Shown: one piece after another, positions 53,101 to 64,000 of the stretch
Layout of the letters: each line of letters starts with the position of its first letter
Position numbering within the stretch: the first letter of the stretch is position 1
Assembly: GCA_037893225.1 (NCBI GenBank)
Contig: JAZGUH010000209.1
Span: 434,001-498,000 of the forward strand
DNA: 64,000 nucleotides
Source: Hippasteria phrygiana
Taxonomy: Eukaryota; Echinodermata; Asteroidea; Valvatida; Goniasteridae
Direction: 5' to 3'
Translations under genes and position numbers: made by a program
Notes under the pieces: generated by a model
What the model saw: only the letters and a program-made list of their open reading frames with translations
Databases searched by the model: none
Told to the model about the DNA's origin: nothing

Positions 53101-56100
53101 TTGCATTGAACAAACCTTACGCACATTTTCCTTTTCAATCAATTCTTGGGGGTGAAATCTTTAGTTGAAAACACAACCATTCAACAAGCAGTCAGCTGCT
53201 TTTTCTGCGTGAGTGGTTTCATGCTTGACTGAACAAAGAATGTGGTACCGGGGGGGATCTATAGGCCAATAAACAAGAACTGTCAAAGAAACACTCTCTG
53301 AAAAGGATTCTTTTGTGTAAAACTTTAAAGTAACCCCATCAAAGAAACGAAAAATATGAAAAAGAAAAATGAAAAAAAAAAACGGCATCAATCAACAGTC
53401 ATCTCTGCTATATATGTAATCAAACTTGTGTACATTTCTTTAGGGAGGAATGCAAAATTAAAGAAGGCGTAGTAACTCAAGGTACAACCCTGCAGTAACA
53501 TGACCAGCATACATCGTGGGCTGGAAATCTGCCTTTCTATTGAAGCAGAACTTATCTGAGCCTAGCAAAAATTTGGCACTCACGAAGTCCAACTTGAATT
53601 TGACTCCAGACTGACCTTGGCTGACCGATAGCCACCCACCGTGGGGCTCTCGGTCAAGTCGCAGCCCTTGGCCCCCGAGCTGAAGTGCAGCTCCACCCTA
53701 AAGCGTTCCTCCGACATTGGTTCTTTGCTCGGATCCTCGTACAACATGAGCACGATCTGGGTCATGTAATTCAGCTCCTTGACTTCACCGATGTATGCCA
53801 TGGCCCGGGCCCATTGGGCATCATTCTCCTGTGCAAGGGAGGGATTTTGGAAAGAAAAAAAATCTATACAGGGTGGTCCAAATCTATACAGGGTGGTCCA
53901 CCCTGTATAGTCAGATAACTGATGAATTACACAATGAACATCAAACAAGTCGACCGTTCACTACCTCAAATTAAAACAACTCGTCTAACCTCCTGCTTAC
54001 CGGAGTACATTGAAATCAGCCAGCTAACACAGGCAAGCCCGGTGGTCGAGTGGTTTAATAAGCTAGTTCGGTATTCCAACTGCGCATGTGCATAACAAGA
54101 TTCAACAATTTTGTTTTTCTCTCGGGAAAAACGTGGCAGATAAATGTACACAAGGCTATGGGGGACGTGGTAACCGAATTTTTCGCGCAATCGAAAAGAC
54201 GATGGAAACTTTTGTTCGAATAAAAGTTTGGACATACAAGACACCTGAAAACACTTCGCTGTCAAAACGTTTTTGGAAAAATGTTACTTCAGAACACGAC
54301 GATCTCTTTTAATTTGGCTGGTACCCGCTATGCTTTTGCACGCATACGATGAAATGTTTCCCACGAAAGAAAAAATGATCAAATCTTGATGTGCACAGTT
54401 GACTTGTACAGTTCCCCCACGCCGGCATACAGTGCTAAAAAAAAAACGACACTTGAAGGGTTATGGAAATCTGCACAGGAAAAAATGCTACGATTCTGAA
54501 ACAATGACTGAGTAAATAAGAAACAAAGGTTTTGTTGCATATAGACTTTCAAACAGACCCAGGTGAAAAAAAGCAGAATAGTAGGGTGTAATCAAATTTT
54601 CTATTTTGCTTGTCTAAAGTCTTTAAATTACACGAAACATCCTTTACGTCTTCAGTTCTTGCGTAATTGTTTCAGAACAACTGACAGCATTTGAATTTCT
54701 GTCAACTTGTAAATCTTATATTCCTCTTTCCTAAGTTCTTACATCACACAGTTCGCCGTAACGGAGGCAGGAGAGCAGGGAGTGAATGTGGCTCTCGCTG
54801 GTGAAGTACAGCCTTGTTCGGACGTGGCGATCGGGTGACAGGACCCCCTTGGAGTATTTGGGATTGAGCCGAAACGTCGTCTCTTCCTCAAAGTTGATGC
54901 GCTGGAGGTCCGCTTTGATCTTGCGGAGTAAGGGAGTGCAGATGCTCGTACCAATCTCCAATTTCTCCTCCCTGGTAATGCCATACTCCTGAAAGCAAGT
55001 TATCGTAGAGAGGTTTGACGTACTGCACTCTACAGAGATGTACTTAAAGGTAGTATACATGATTTGCTTTTGCTGTAATTTTCAGAAATAAATGGATTTA
55101 GTGGTTAGTATTTTATAGCGTGCTAGCAAATTCCGTAACACTGACCTGTTTAAAGTTTTGTGTGCATAGATGCTGGGAAAACAGAGACAAACAAATCTGT
55201 TCTAATAGTCTGGTTCCCTGACCATACCTTAAACAAACGGAGCAATTTATAGACATCAGGGAATTACCAGGTCGGGAACTAGACTATTTCCAACGATTGT
55301 CGGCCAACAATCATTGGAAAACGATATAAATGTCACAGGATGCTTGAGACTGCTATTTACTTACAGTCTAGTACGGTATTTTCGTAATAATTCAGTAGTT
55401 TTGTATTTTGATGTTTGCAAATGGTGTATACACCTTTAATCAACGAGGTTGCACATTCCCTTAAAGGTAATTTGCAAACATCAGAAAACAAAGTGTATCT
55501 GAAAAAAAAAGTAGAAAAGATGTGAACCTCGGACCAGCTCACCTGTGGTATGATGACATCAGCCAGCATCTGTGCCTTCCGATACAGCTCCTTCATCCCT
55601 TTGAATCCCAGGGAGGTGATCAGCTTCTCGTTGTGAAGCATGTCGTACTTGATGCAGTCGTAGATGTCGGGGATCTTGGTGATGTCAAACACGCCCGACT
55701 TGGTCTTGAAGTCCTTCTCCAGCTTGGCCCACCGTCGCAGCATCAGCTCCAGGGACTCGTTGCTGTACAGGATCAGGTCTGGAGGAAAGTGGTACCATGG
55801 TAATATATTCAAGGACAAAAGTTCCTCCATCTTTTAGTAACTGGTAGTGGGGTTCAATTCATTTCAATATATTTTCCATTTACTTGATCCAAATTAACAA
55901 AGAAAAACACTTGCAACTGGCAGGCTTTCAAGTCGACCCAGATGAAAAAGTAGGAGAATATTAAAATCAAAATTCAAAAAAAAAGAAAAAGGACAAAATT
56001 AGGACTTTGGAGGACAAATCAGGACAAAAGTAGGACTTTTGGAAGCTTTCAGGAGTAGTTTTTGTTGATACTCATGCAAGTCCACAGCATCACAAGCCTC

Positions 56101-59100
56101 ATTTGCCATGTTCTACACTCACAACACTTGTGCTCCATCCTCAACTAAGCTCTTGGAAGTAAAGTTGCAGTACTCCTGCACCCAAGCCCTTCATTGTGTG
56201 ATTTTTCATGTGAAAGTGTGTATTACACATATGAAAAATATTCACGACAGAAAAAGTTGATAGTAGGACAAAATAGGAATTTCAAGGAAAAAGTAGGAAA
56301 AGTAGCAGCAAGGTAACAAACATTTGGAAGAAGTAGGAAAAGTAGGAATACTTGAAATCCTGATGAGTTAGGCCAAAAACAAAAGTGAAGCTAAAAACAA
56401 AACCATATTTTTTTTTCGTCCGACCGACCGACCCTCTTTTCCAATTTTACCTGTCCAAGGGCAACACAACCATTTTTGGGGGGGTCTTATGCAAAGCATA
56501 GCTCACTGTAGAAATGTGTAAAGCCCTCTTATCTTGACTGCATTCATATTGTCAACAGAAGCTTGGTCATATTCATCTACTACAGAGCAGTAAAAGTTGC
56601 AACCATTTGGGAGCTTCAAAGGATCTGTTCTAGGAACAGAGTCCTAGGTACGTCAACAAGGAAACATCCACTGTTAGTCGTTTGTACCTTCCTGGGACGG
56701 CTTGCTGTCAATGCAATGCCGGGCCTGGCACGTTATCTCCTTGATGAGACGGTAGATACTCTCACACATCTCGGTGGGGTTGTCGACGAGGGACAAGGAG
56801 TAGTGTAAGGACTTGCTACCTGTTGGAGCAAGCTGGACGCACACAAAAAAGGAAAGAGTAACGGTGAGTTTTCACTAGAAGCCAATTTGGACAACAGGTT
56901 TTTCTTAAGCTCTTGGATACGGATGACGGCCATGGCCGCGATTTGCAAAAAGACCACCTGGCTGAATGCCGTCTATTTGTGCATTCCTGCGCATACTCAA
57001 TCCATTGTTTGCCTATTGTTTGCACTTGCTAGGCTGCACAACCTGTCTTGGCATACCAAAACCGTTAAATTTGTTAAAACCAACAAGAATTTTAGCCTAG
57101 CAAAGAACACTGTGAAACCCTTGGATGTTATTTTCCATTCAAAATCGACAGGAGGACTTCCTGTGTGATTTGAATGGAGCAGGATGTGATTTTTGGATGC
57201 CCATTATTGGAATCACATCGTGTGCATTTTAAATCAGGTGTGGGATTGGCCAAAAATGAAAAATCTGCGAAATCCACGAAAAATCCATGAGGACCCCAGA
57301 TCAACGTCTATAGTTTGTATTTGCATAAAGGCACCCCCTTAAAATATCCGTTTTTATTGGTCTTTATCCACTTTTACAGGTAAAAACACCTTCAGGAAAA
57401 CATCTCAGGAATTCCAGACTTCAAAAGAGATTCTTTACATTCTTTTAAATCCTGACAAAAAAACCCTGAAATCACATCCTCAGGGTTCACAGTGGAATGT
57501 TGTTCATATGCAAGAACTCTGTGGACATAATTCCAATAATAATAATCATCACTAACACCCCTTTAATAGTAACACTCAAGTCGCAAAACTAAAAAATTCA
57601 CACTTTGAAAACAAACCTTTTTAAAGTTGGCCACTGTTTTATACCCAGCTAGTTTCCAATGGAACATGAACATTTAGACATTTGTCTTCCTTCCCACAAA
57701 AAGCCAGATATTTTATCCCGAATGACCCGCGTGACCTAACGCGCGCATGTGAAAGCAAAAGGTGGCCGCACAACACGCACGTGTTAAATTCAATCAGAAT
57801 GGGTGTTCGCGTAACATGGCATGGCATGACATTACGTCAGCAATTTTATCCCGAATGACCTGTGAGATACCAAACTGGCTTATTAAGGTAATAACATTGT
57901 ACCAACTGTGCCCTTACAAATCTTTCAGGTATATTAAATAATGGATCATTAAATCCAGAAGTCCCAAGGACTTGTTGCGTAGTCGTTCGTAAAAAAGAAA
58001 TTGTGTGTCAACAGTACAATTTGATACTTGATGCGATTGTTTTGATGAGAATCATGCAGCCCTATTAAGAGTATGAGAAATTGGTCAGAAACACATTGTA
58101 AACTTGTCATAACAATAATCTGGAAAACAAAAACATTGTGAGGCAAAAAGCAATTTTTTGGTTTTTTGGGGGGGGGTGGGGTGAGATTTCTATTTGTATG
58201 TACATTTCTATGTTTTTCTATTGTTTTATTGGGGGAAGGGACACAGCTGTTCAACCTGTATTTCCAACAGTTCTAATAAATACCTCCTTTTTATCCTCTG
58301 CCGTGAATTTGCCTTTTTTGCGAAACCGCTCATACAGAGTCTCTTTCACCCTGAAAAGAAACAGAGAAATTCTGACTTTGATTACTAGAGTCCAGGCTGA
58401 CGAAACTCAGTGGACATCATGAGTGAATGAACAAAATGTTCCACATGTTTCTTTATTTCAGTTCATGTTGATAATCCTGCCACTTAAGTTTGATGTCAAC
58501 TTTGAAGCAATGGGAAAGTTTACCGAAACAGAGCATACATGTCCAATTCTGTGCACACCTCACTTTCATTTTGTTCTATTTTTTTTGTATTTTTTCTTTT
58601 TACGTAGGAAATTTTTACCAAGATCCCAGTCAAGTTCCATGAACTTTGTAACCCGTGATATTCAAAACCCACATATTAGTTATGGGCCATTTAAATAAGG
58701 GATGGTGGGAGAGTTTTTTAAAATTACTAGAGTGCTAACTTTGCACATGACCCTAGAAAATGTATCCAAGGAAAAGTGTGCCGTAGGTCAGAACTGAGGT
58801 CAGAACAATTTAATGGAGCTGATTAAGCACAAAAAAATATTGCTTAGCAAATTCTCCCGCTATAGAAAAATTCAGCTGAAACTGGACCCAACAACCACTA
58901 AAAACTCTCATGCAATTATGGATTTGGGGAGCAGATGTTTTTTGCAGATGTTTAAATGGTCAGAGAATGGGTTACTCTGTGTAGAATGGCCTGTGAAATT
59001 TAATGACACCCGAATGTCCGTGTACAAAACTTTTTGTTCAAACAACTGTTTTTACCGAGATGAGACGATTCTACCTGCAATGGGTATGAACAACACGTGC

Positions 59101-62100
59101 AACTGGCCATTCTCACCAAGGACCAACTTCACGGAGCTGCTTAGCTAAAGTATTGCATAGAGATGTATTCGAGTCCCTGCAAGTCCATCACAAGCCCTCC
59201 AGTCCTAATCCCAATCACAAGCTATTTAAATGAGCTTTGACAAAGGCATTCCTTTGTCATTGTTCATCCAGTTACTTGTGACCGGCTTTATGAAAGGATT
59301 TCTGACTGGACTTCCGAAAGGACTTCAAAAGGACTTGTGAAAGGACTTGCAGGGACTCGAGTACAACTCTGGTATTGCACATCAAATTTGCACACTAAGA
59401 AAAAAATCAGCTGAAAACCAGTCACAGACAATACACATCACATGGTATCTGGCTGGTAACCAATTGTTGCTAAGCAACATCACATGATATCTGTCTGGTA
59501 ACCAATTGTTGCTAAGCAACACCACATGATATCTGGCTGGTAACCAATTGTTGCTTAGGCAACATCACATATTTGGCTGGTAACCAATTGTTGCTAAGCA
59601 AAACCTTTCCGCGCTCAGCAAATTTGCTTGCTAATTAACTCCAGGAAATTAGCCCCAGATGCCAAGAATGCACAGGTAGCTCGTGGCATTTGGCTTGGTA
59701 ACCCCATGAAAACGACTGACTGTACCCATCACAGCATGATTATGAAATCTGTGTTGGAATCTTGTGAGCCATGAAAGCATCTATCGAAAAGTTGACCTCT
59801 GACCTTTGACCCTTGACTCATATATAAGATTTTTTCCCTAATTATCCATTGGTCAGTAAACCTGTTTGGCCTTAATATACACCAATGGACAAGACTTGGA
59901 GGGATCTCTCAGACTGTTACAGAAAACTGAGATTTCTTTTTCAGTGTGCACAAGAAAGTGCAAACTTTACAAGCACTTTTTCTCAAAATTTGTTCCTTAC
60001 CCATTTCATCAGTTATTATGACACTTACAATGGAAAGTCATATACTAAACACAGGGTTCTCAGTAAAATGAATCTTAGCGTCACCCCTACAAATTGACAG
60101 AAAAATCCTTGAAAACATGCGACTCTTTTCTCTTTATCAGGTCACATTATGCCGGAGGGATACACATGTGGTTGCCATGCAGAGCTCGACAAATTTGTTT
60201 TTGAACTGGTAGTCCACCGGACTACCACACTGAGAAAAATGGTAGCCCAATGTTTGAAATTGGTAGTCATGTGCAGCCAAACTCAAACCTGAAAATAACA
60301 AATGCAAACTTTATAGAATTGTTATTAGGCCTATTTATGGACTGTGGAAATAAAACTGAAGTTCGTTTTTGGAGTCTTGTCAGACCCAGCACCACCATAT
60401 TTAGATGAAATCAGAAAACATTTACATTTTCACTTCTGTTGTGGCATAGGCAAGCAGAATACAGCGTTTTTACTAAATTTACAAATTTACAGTGTTTGCT
60501 TTTTCCCACACAATATCCGAATCCAGCGCCCGGCCAAAATAATAACCCCTTTTCACCCTCGGTACAGCTCGTCATGCATAGCACGCGAATAATTACATGC
60601 CCGCTGAATGTTTATAATACCCGTATGTGCAGACTGGTTTCGGCCTCAATTATGCATTTGTATTTTTCAAAGCATGTGGCGGGAAATAGTTCAGCACATC
60701 GTGATCAATCATAGACTAGTTCCCGGTCCAGGGATGCCAGTAGGTCTTGGCTGCTGGGCCGGAAAAAAATTGCGTGTCCAGAATCTGGGCCACGCTACAA
60801 TTACATATATGCGTATACATGTACATTGTACAATAAACTTTGCCCAATTTTTCGGATGCCACCTTCTGCTTGAAGTGCTCGATTTATTTTTCCAACGAGA
60901 GTGTTTCCAAAGCGAACGTAGATCTATCGTACAACAATGAACAGTACCAGTATACGCAATCACATCGTAGATGTTCAAAATGCTATGCATAATCATTTCA
61001 ACTTCCAATTTTTGTATACACGCTGCACACGCACGCCCGCGAAACTATTTGATGCACGAACATAACTGGTTCCCTACTTTGACTGCGTAAAGTGAATACG
61101 AGTTGCATGGGAATCAACGAAATCAACAATCTCTGTGGAACTAAACTTGACCAAGTCGTCGTTTGATTGCATTTTGCAGTACGCACCAGTGCAAGTGGTA
61201 CGCAACGTACATGTACACATTGTGACCGTTCCTCACAGACTGGAATTTACCAGTTGCGTGTACATAGTATGTAAGTCTAGTGTCCGCTGCATACGTATGC
61301 AGGACACTGCTTGTACACGTGTATTGCGGCATGAAGGTAGGAAAGCACTGTATGTATGGTCTTACGGTATTGTCGTTCTGGCCCACAAATGCAGGACACT
61401 GCTTGTACACGTGTATTGCGGCATGAAGGTAGGAAGGCGCTGTATGTATGGTCTTACGGTATTGTCGTTCCGGCCCACAAATGCCGAAGGCCGGAGGTTT
61501 TTCCCAAAAATATGAAAAAGCCGGAAGTCTGGTATCTCTGCCGGTCCCTCCATCATTTTCTAACTTACGCAAAGTAAGCGTGAGCAGTGCGTACAAGCCA
61601 AAATAAATTACTAACCCGTGAAATACATCCCTGATACTTGCGCGAAATGTTCTGCTATAGTTATTATTTAGCGCCGATTTTTCGTTACTTTTTAAGCCAA
61701 AAGATAATGGGAAGGATCGGGAACAAGTCTATGAAAAGTGACTGACATTCATGCATGCGCAATCTGTTGAGGTTGCTGGTTCCGTTTAACTGTTGCACGG
61801 CCAGGACATGGACAGCACGTGGTACCAGTGGCATAAAGATGCAGTGCGAACGAGTATTCCACTTCGGAATACGAAGTCACTGAATGGCGATGATAATAAA
61901 CTTTATTTGTGGGTGAATGTTTAATGTTACTTTTGCTTGTACCTGCTGATCTGTGTAACTGTGTTCTAGTCCATGATTATTGAGTTTGATTCTCTGAAAA
62001 ACATGTACAATACAGTTGGTGGTCCGGCGGGCTCTAGCACGGGAAACTCCGGTTGCCCGGAGGCCTGGCGTGGTTGTCCCGGGCCTTGTCGAGCTCTGCC

Positions 62101-63457
62101 ATGGCAACAAAGCAATGCAGCATCGGGCGGTGAAAAAAAGCTACCAAATGACAATCTGTGACAGCGATGATCAAATATTTCCCCAAAGAGAAATTCACTC
62201 AACAGTGCACGGCCTAACATCAGAGAACTGCTCGGCCAAGAATTCTGCTTGGAAAAAAAAAATTCTGCTCAGCAGACAGATGGGAAACTTGCACTCAGCA
62301 AAACATGCTAAGCAAATTTCTGAACTAAGCAAATCTGAGAAATTGGTGACGGGTGATGACTGGTGATGGGTGCTCCTGGGGTGACCAGTTTGTTTTTTAT
62401 ACCTGTAATGGAGTAAGCGACCACGAAGTTCTGTATCAAAATTGTCTAATCTGAAAATTAAGAGGGACTCCGGTCATCACACACAAACAATTATCATTCG
62501 TCAAAGACCTATGTACTATACAAACAGTGTTTCTTAGACAACATACATGTATTTGGCCTGCCACCACAAAATGAGCTTAAAGTGGCTTTCTGAGTATTAT
62601 ACAAGCAGGAACAACAATTTTTCACTGAAAAGTCAATTTTGAGATTTTAACAACTGCATATTTTGAAAAGCCCTGTTCTATTATATCCAAAAGTTTTAAT
62701 ATTGAATTGATTCTTGAAATATAATTTTGAGGGGAAACAGATCAAAAACTTTGAGCTTCATTTTCTCAAAACAAGGAGTTAAGACTCTGATAACTCTTAA
62801 AAGGTTGTATTGGGGGGCTAGGAATGAGATACCACAACACACAATATATCAAATTAAAGCTCTCAACCCGTACTTTCAGGAAATTCCATAATCTTGATTT
62901 TCAAATTTGGCTACTTTACGCCCTTTTTGTGGTAACGATTCACATATAATAGACTTTTTGCTGCTGAAAGCTTCTGTCCTTGGGTTTTATCCAAATGGGA
63001 GGCCGGGGGTTTTTGTTTTGAAATTGGACACCGTTTTAATCGTAACTTACATGTACATGTACATGCACATGTACAACAAGCGAATGGTTTGGACGCCCTA
63101 TTCTTCCGTGTACAGCAAAATCTGTCAAATCCCATGGGAGACTTTTTTGCTTGTTCCAAGATTGAGAAAAATGGAAAAGATTGGTATGTGTGCTGTCACC
63201 AGCATCTCAAAAGTCTCCTGTTGGAGCTGCGCTTTTGAGTTTCGGACCCAGTCACTTGTCACTGTTTTGGCATTGGACTTCATCTTGAATCAACTACAAC
63301 TACACTGATGGTTAGGGGAGGCGCTACGACCGAGTTTGACTTACTTTCCCTGAATTGTGACCGAGTCCTTCTCGTGGTCCAGTAGACCGTTGGTATTGGC
63401 ACTCTTCACCATCTGGACCAGGATAGGCGTCAGCTCGCCCTCCAAAGCCAACATACC
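49507..63457 (-). CDS. PPIP5K2: PPIP5K (VIP1) inositol pyrophosphate kinase/phosphatase, last nine exons, partial
   Basis: Bifunctional enzyme that makes and removes the 1-diphosphate of InsP6/InsP7. Exons, 5' to 3' on the minus strand: 63345-63457, 58284-58350, 56688-56832, 55543-55778, 54743-54988, 53616-53828, 52269-52623, 51227-51376, 49507-50135; 2154 bases, 717 codons plus stop, in frame throughout. Present: [95 protein letters not shown] (histidine-acid-phosphatase-like domain), then an acidic/Ser-rich tail with [19 protein letters not shown] near the end. The ATP-grasp kinase half and the RHGDRTPKQK-type motif are beyond the right edge. Invertebrates usually have one gene for vertebrate PPIP5K1 and 2, so the symbol is a family label. 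Confidence 0.95.
50140..51226. other. PPIP5K2: PPIP5K last intron
   Basis: No element or exon recognised. GTTGAC/GTCAAC words and CTCGACTGTTGAGAC-like phrases recur around 50440-50530 and 51070-51180. Confidence 0.5.
51227..51376 (-). CDS. PPIP5K2: PPIP5K cassette-type exon (tail)
   Basis: 150 bases, phase 1 in and phase 1 out: [49 protein letters not shown]. Acceptor CAG at 51377-51379 after a C/T tract, donor GTAACA at 51221-51226. Because the neighbours join in frame without it, it could be skipped. No homologous segment recalled from vertebrate tails. Confidence 0.75.
51400..51976. other. PPIP5K intron, unresolved
   Basis: Purine/pyrimidine-rich, with A and C runs at 51700-51760. No exon or bounded element. 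Confidence 0.5.
51977..52240 (+). mobile_element. TTAA MITE family B, diverged copy (264 bp)
   Basis: TTAA at 51977-51980 and 52237-52240; ends CCCCTCGTGTCC and GTCCGTATTCAAGAGG. Shares GTGAATGAAAGCTTTGTTTG and the CGGCCATGTGG stretch with 40383-40675. Ends 28 bp from a PPIP5K exon. Confidence 0.75.
52269..52623 (-). CDS. PPIP5K2: PPIP5K exon, acidic disordered segment
   Basis: Opens [20 protein letters not shown]; continues with Asp/Ser/Pro-rich sequence, [20 protein letters not shown] and [16 protein letters not shown]. Acceptor CAG at 52624-52626. The donor is the non-ideal GTTAGG at 52263-52268; the phase (one base left over) fits both the next exon and the exon after it. Without splicing a TAG follows at once. 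Confidence 0.85.
53616..53828 (-). CDS. PPIP5K2: PPIP5K exon, end of phosphatase-like domain
   Basis: Encodes [56 protein letters not shown] and GGYRSAK. Acceptor CAG at 53829-53831. Donor GTCAGT at 53610-53615 is chosen because it leaves phase 0 as the next exon needs; a stronger GTGAGT at 53579-53584 would add [13 protein letters not shown] residues but leave phase 2. Confidence 0.92.
53866..53917. repeat. CTATACAGGGTGGTCC repeat and palindrome
   Basis: TCTATACAGGGTGGTCCA occurs twice in tandem and the second copy is followed by its inverse CCACCCTGTATAG, just upstream of a PPIP5K exon acceptor. Confidence 0.7.
53930..54742. other. PPIP5K intron, unresolved
   Basis: No exon or element recognised. 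54035-54060 has a tRNA A-box-like GGTGGTCGAGTGG but no B box. Confidence 0.5.
54743..54988 (-). CDS. PPIP5K2: PPIP5K exon, catalytic-region segment
   Basis: 82 codons: [80 protein letters not shown] and CD. The [18 protein letters not shown] block is among the most conserved parts of the PPIP5K phosphatase-like domain. Acceptor CAG at 54989-54991, donor GTAAGA at 54737-54742. Confidence 0.97.
55044..55439 (+). mobile_element. TTAA MITE family A, best-preserved copy (396 bp)
   Basis: TTAA at 55044-55047 and 55436-55439. Ends AGGTAGTATACA and TGTATACACCT are inverted. Central palindrome near 55289-55318 (CCAACGATTGTCGGC with its inverse). Lies in a PPIP5K intron. Confidence 0.85.
55543..55778 (-). 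CDS. PPIP5K2: PPIP5K exon
   Basis: Encodes [60 protein letters not shown] and [18 protein letters not shown]. Acceptor CAG at 55779-55781, donor GTGAGC at 55537-55542. Confidence 0.97.
55860..56687. other. PPIP5K intron with MITE family C fragment
   Basis: Repeated AGTAGGA(A/C)AAA words at 55945-56350 (AGGACAAAAGTAGGAC type) form a loose purine-rich array. 56365-56490 is a decayed family C MITE (GGCCAAAAACAAAAGTG, CGACCGACCGACCCTC, GGGCAACACAA). Confidence 0.55.
56688..56832 (-). CDS. PPIP5K2: PPIP5K exon
   Basis: Encodes [40 protein letters not shown] and IDSKPSQE. Acceptor CAG at 56833-56835, donor GTACAA at 56682-56687. Confidence 0.93.
56836..58283. other. PPIP5K intron, unresolved
   Basis: No exon or bounded element recognised; a G run at 58165-58182. 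Confidence 0.5.
58284..58350 (-). CDS. PPIP5K2: PPIP5K short exon
   Basis: 67 bases encoding [20 protein letters not shown] and KE; FTAED is conserved. Acceptor CAG at 58351-58353, donor GTATTT at 58278-58283. Confidence 0.9.
58360..59157. other. PPIP5K intron, unresolved
   Basis: No exon or bounded element. An open frame at 58813-59148 does not resemble a known family. Confidence 0.45.
59158..59371. mobile_element. hAT-like MITE family 1, copy 3 (214 bp)
   Basis: Ends TAGAGATGTATTCGAGTCC and GGACTCGAGTACAACTCTG. GTATTGCA is directly repeated at 59150-59157 and 59372-59379. Interior nearly identical to 39694-39895. Confidence 0.92.
59437..59602. repeat. 42-bp tandem repeat, four units
   Basis: Unit ATCACATG(G/A)TATCTGGCTG then GTAACCAATTGTTGCTAAGC; the fourth unit is shortened. 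GTTGCTAAGCAAC is itself a partial palindrome. Confidence 0.9.
59610..60711. other. PPIP5K intron, unresolved
   Basis: No exon recognised. 60180-60250 has an inverted pair GGTAGTCC/GGACTACC. Confidence 0.45.
60712..61731. mobile_element. TIR element, 1020 bp, ends TAGACTAGTTCCCGGTCC
   Basis: TAGACTAGTTCCCGGTCC pairs with GGATCGGGAACAAGTCTA. Interior contains a two-unit 92-bp tandem repeat (61298-61481) and no transposase. The hairpin at 33664-33741 carries the same ends. Confidence 0.65.
61298..61481. repeat. 92-bp tandem duplication
   Basis: TGCAGGACACTGCTTGTACA begins both units; the two copies differ at only a few positions, so the duplication is recent. Open frames across it are a by-product. 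Confidence 0.9.
61740..63344. other. PPIP5K intron, unresolved
   Basis: No exon or bounded element recognised; TACATGTACATGT patch at 63050-63075. Confidence 0.45.
63345..63457 (-). CDS. PPIP5K2: PPIP5K first exon visible in the window
   Basis: Encodes [37 protein letters not shown] plus two bases. [22 protein letters not shown] is diagnostic of PPIP5K. Acceptor CAG at 63458-63460, donor GTAAGT at 63339-63344. Confidence 0.96.
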
Positions 63458-63460
63458 CTG

Positions 63461-64000
63461 AAAATAACCGAGGCAATATGTGACCGGCTCTGCAAAAATT
63501 GGTATTATCTCGCACAATTTGAAACATTAGTTATACATAGCTGCATTTGTCACATCCTAAGCTTTAACTTGGTGTAGGTTTGACCCCTGTGGCATTTTGT
63601 GTTCTCGAGATATCTTGAAATTTGTATACTCCTATTTTCCAATTTTAATAACGGAAGTGCGTTTGGAGATATAGCACTTTAAACACAAAAACTGCAATGA
63701 AATAAGATAGAAGTAATTTTTATCAACATTTATTTTTTCATCTGTTTTCATCAATATTAATGTTTCTGAAAATAAATTATGAAAATATAGATATAACAGA
63801 AGCCAACAAACCAAAAGCAAAAAAAATCACTTATGTGAAGATTTTTTCGCCCGCTTCACATAGAACAGCCCTGTGTGTGTTTTCACATAGTGCAACATAA
63901 TACCCGTTTTTGTAGAGCGGTTCACATAAATATTATATCATTGGTCTGGGGTGAGATTAGCCAAAAACGAATAAAAACCAAGAAATCTACAGTGTTTGGG
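63461..64000. other. PPIP5K intron at window edge
   Basis: AT-rich, nothing recognised. Inverted pair ATGTGAAG.../...CTTCACAT around 63830-63865. Confidence 0.5.

Noticed and set aside
61135..61596. Long open frames on both strands near 61.1-61.6 kb
   Set aside because: They cross a 92-bp tandem duplication and do not resemble any protein family.

Overview
The window is a piece of a large, repeat-rich animal nuclear genome. It holds parts of three conserved, intron-rich genes whose coding blocks all end at proper splice sites and whose codon phases fit together. The very frequent ACATGT-type microsatellite sequence, many short inverted-repeat elements, tRNA-like SINEs and long introns suggest a marine invertebrate (a cephalochordate or ambulacrarian would fit, a lophotrochozoan is not excluded). 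The species cannot be fixed from the sequence alone.

Layout. (1) 1029-14240, minus strand: the first seven coding exons of a class I unconventional myosin (closest to the Myo1a/Myo1b group), from the start codon through the P-loop and switch I region; the rest of the gene lies beyond the left edge. (2) 14241-35562: about 21 kb without a recognisable host gene. It is packed with decayed transposons: LINE ORF2 remnants, hAT-type non-autonomous elements, foldback hairpins, a tRNA-derived SINE, and two degenerate copies of a DUF3504/KIAA1958-like exon inside repeated DNA. (3) 35604-45037, plus strand: a complete five-exon RNF180 (Rines) E3 ubiquitin ligase gene of about 721 codons, with an N-terminal Cys motif, a basic region, a C3HC4 RING and a C-terminal membrane anchor. 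(4) 49507-63457, minus strand: the last nine coding exons (717 codons) of PPIP5K (VIP1), the inositol pyrophosphate kinase/phosphatase. They cover the histidine-acid-phosphatase-like domain and the disordered tail; the N-terminal kinase half lies beyond the right edge. The myosin and RNF180 genes are divergent; RNF180 and PPIP5K are convergent with about 4.5 kb between their stop codons.

Mobile-element biology. Several short families recur and can be delimited by their own target-site duplications: a roughly 210-bp hAT-like family (three copies, each with a perfect and different 8-bp duplication), two TTAA-flanked families (four and at least four copies), a TA-flanked family (two copies, one nested in a TTAA element), and a 2.3-kb TTAA-flanked element that carries a cysteine-rich reading frame. 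One TTAA element ends right at the splice acceptor of the last RNF180 exon, so a transposon end seems to provide the acceptor of a conserved gene. The 2-kb foldback element at 27144-29189 contains an insertion with a gene-derived exon that recurs 5 kb away. These are the most unusual parts of the window.

The three genes have no evident shared pathway (actin motor, ubiquitin ligase, inositol pyrophosphate metabolism); their proximity looks like ordinary animal gene order. All exon calls come from reading conserved protein motifs and splice signals by eye; 5' untranslated exons, promoters and poly(A) sites are largely unresolved.
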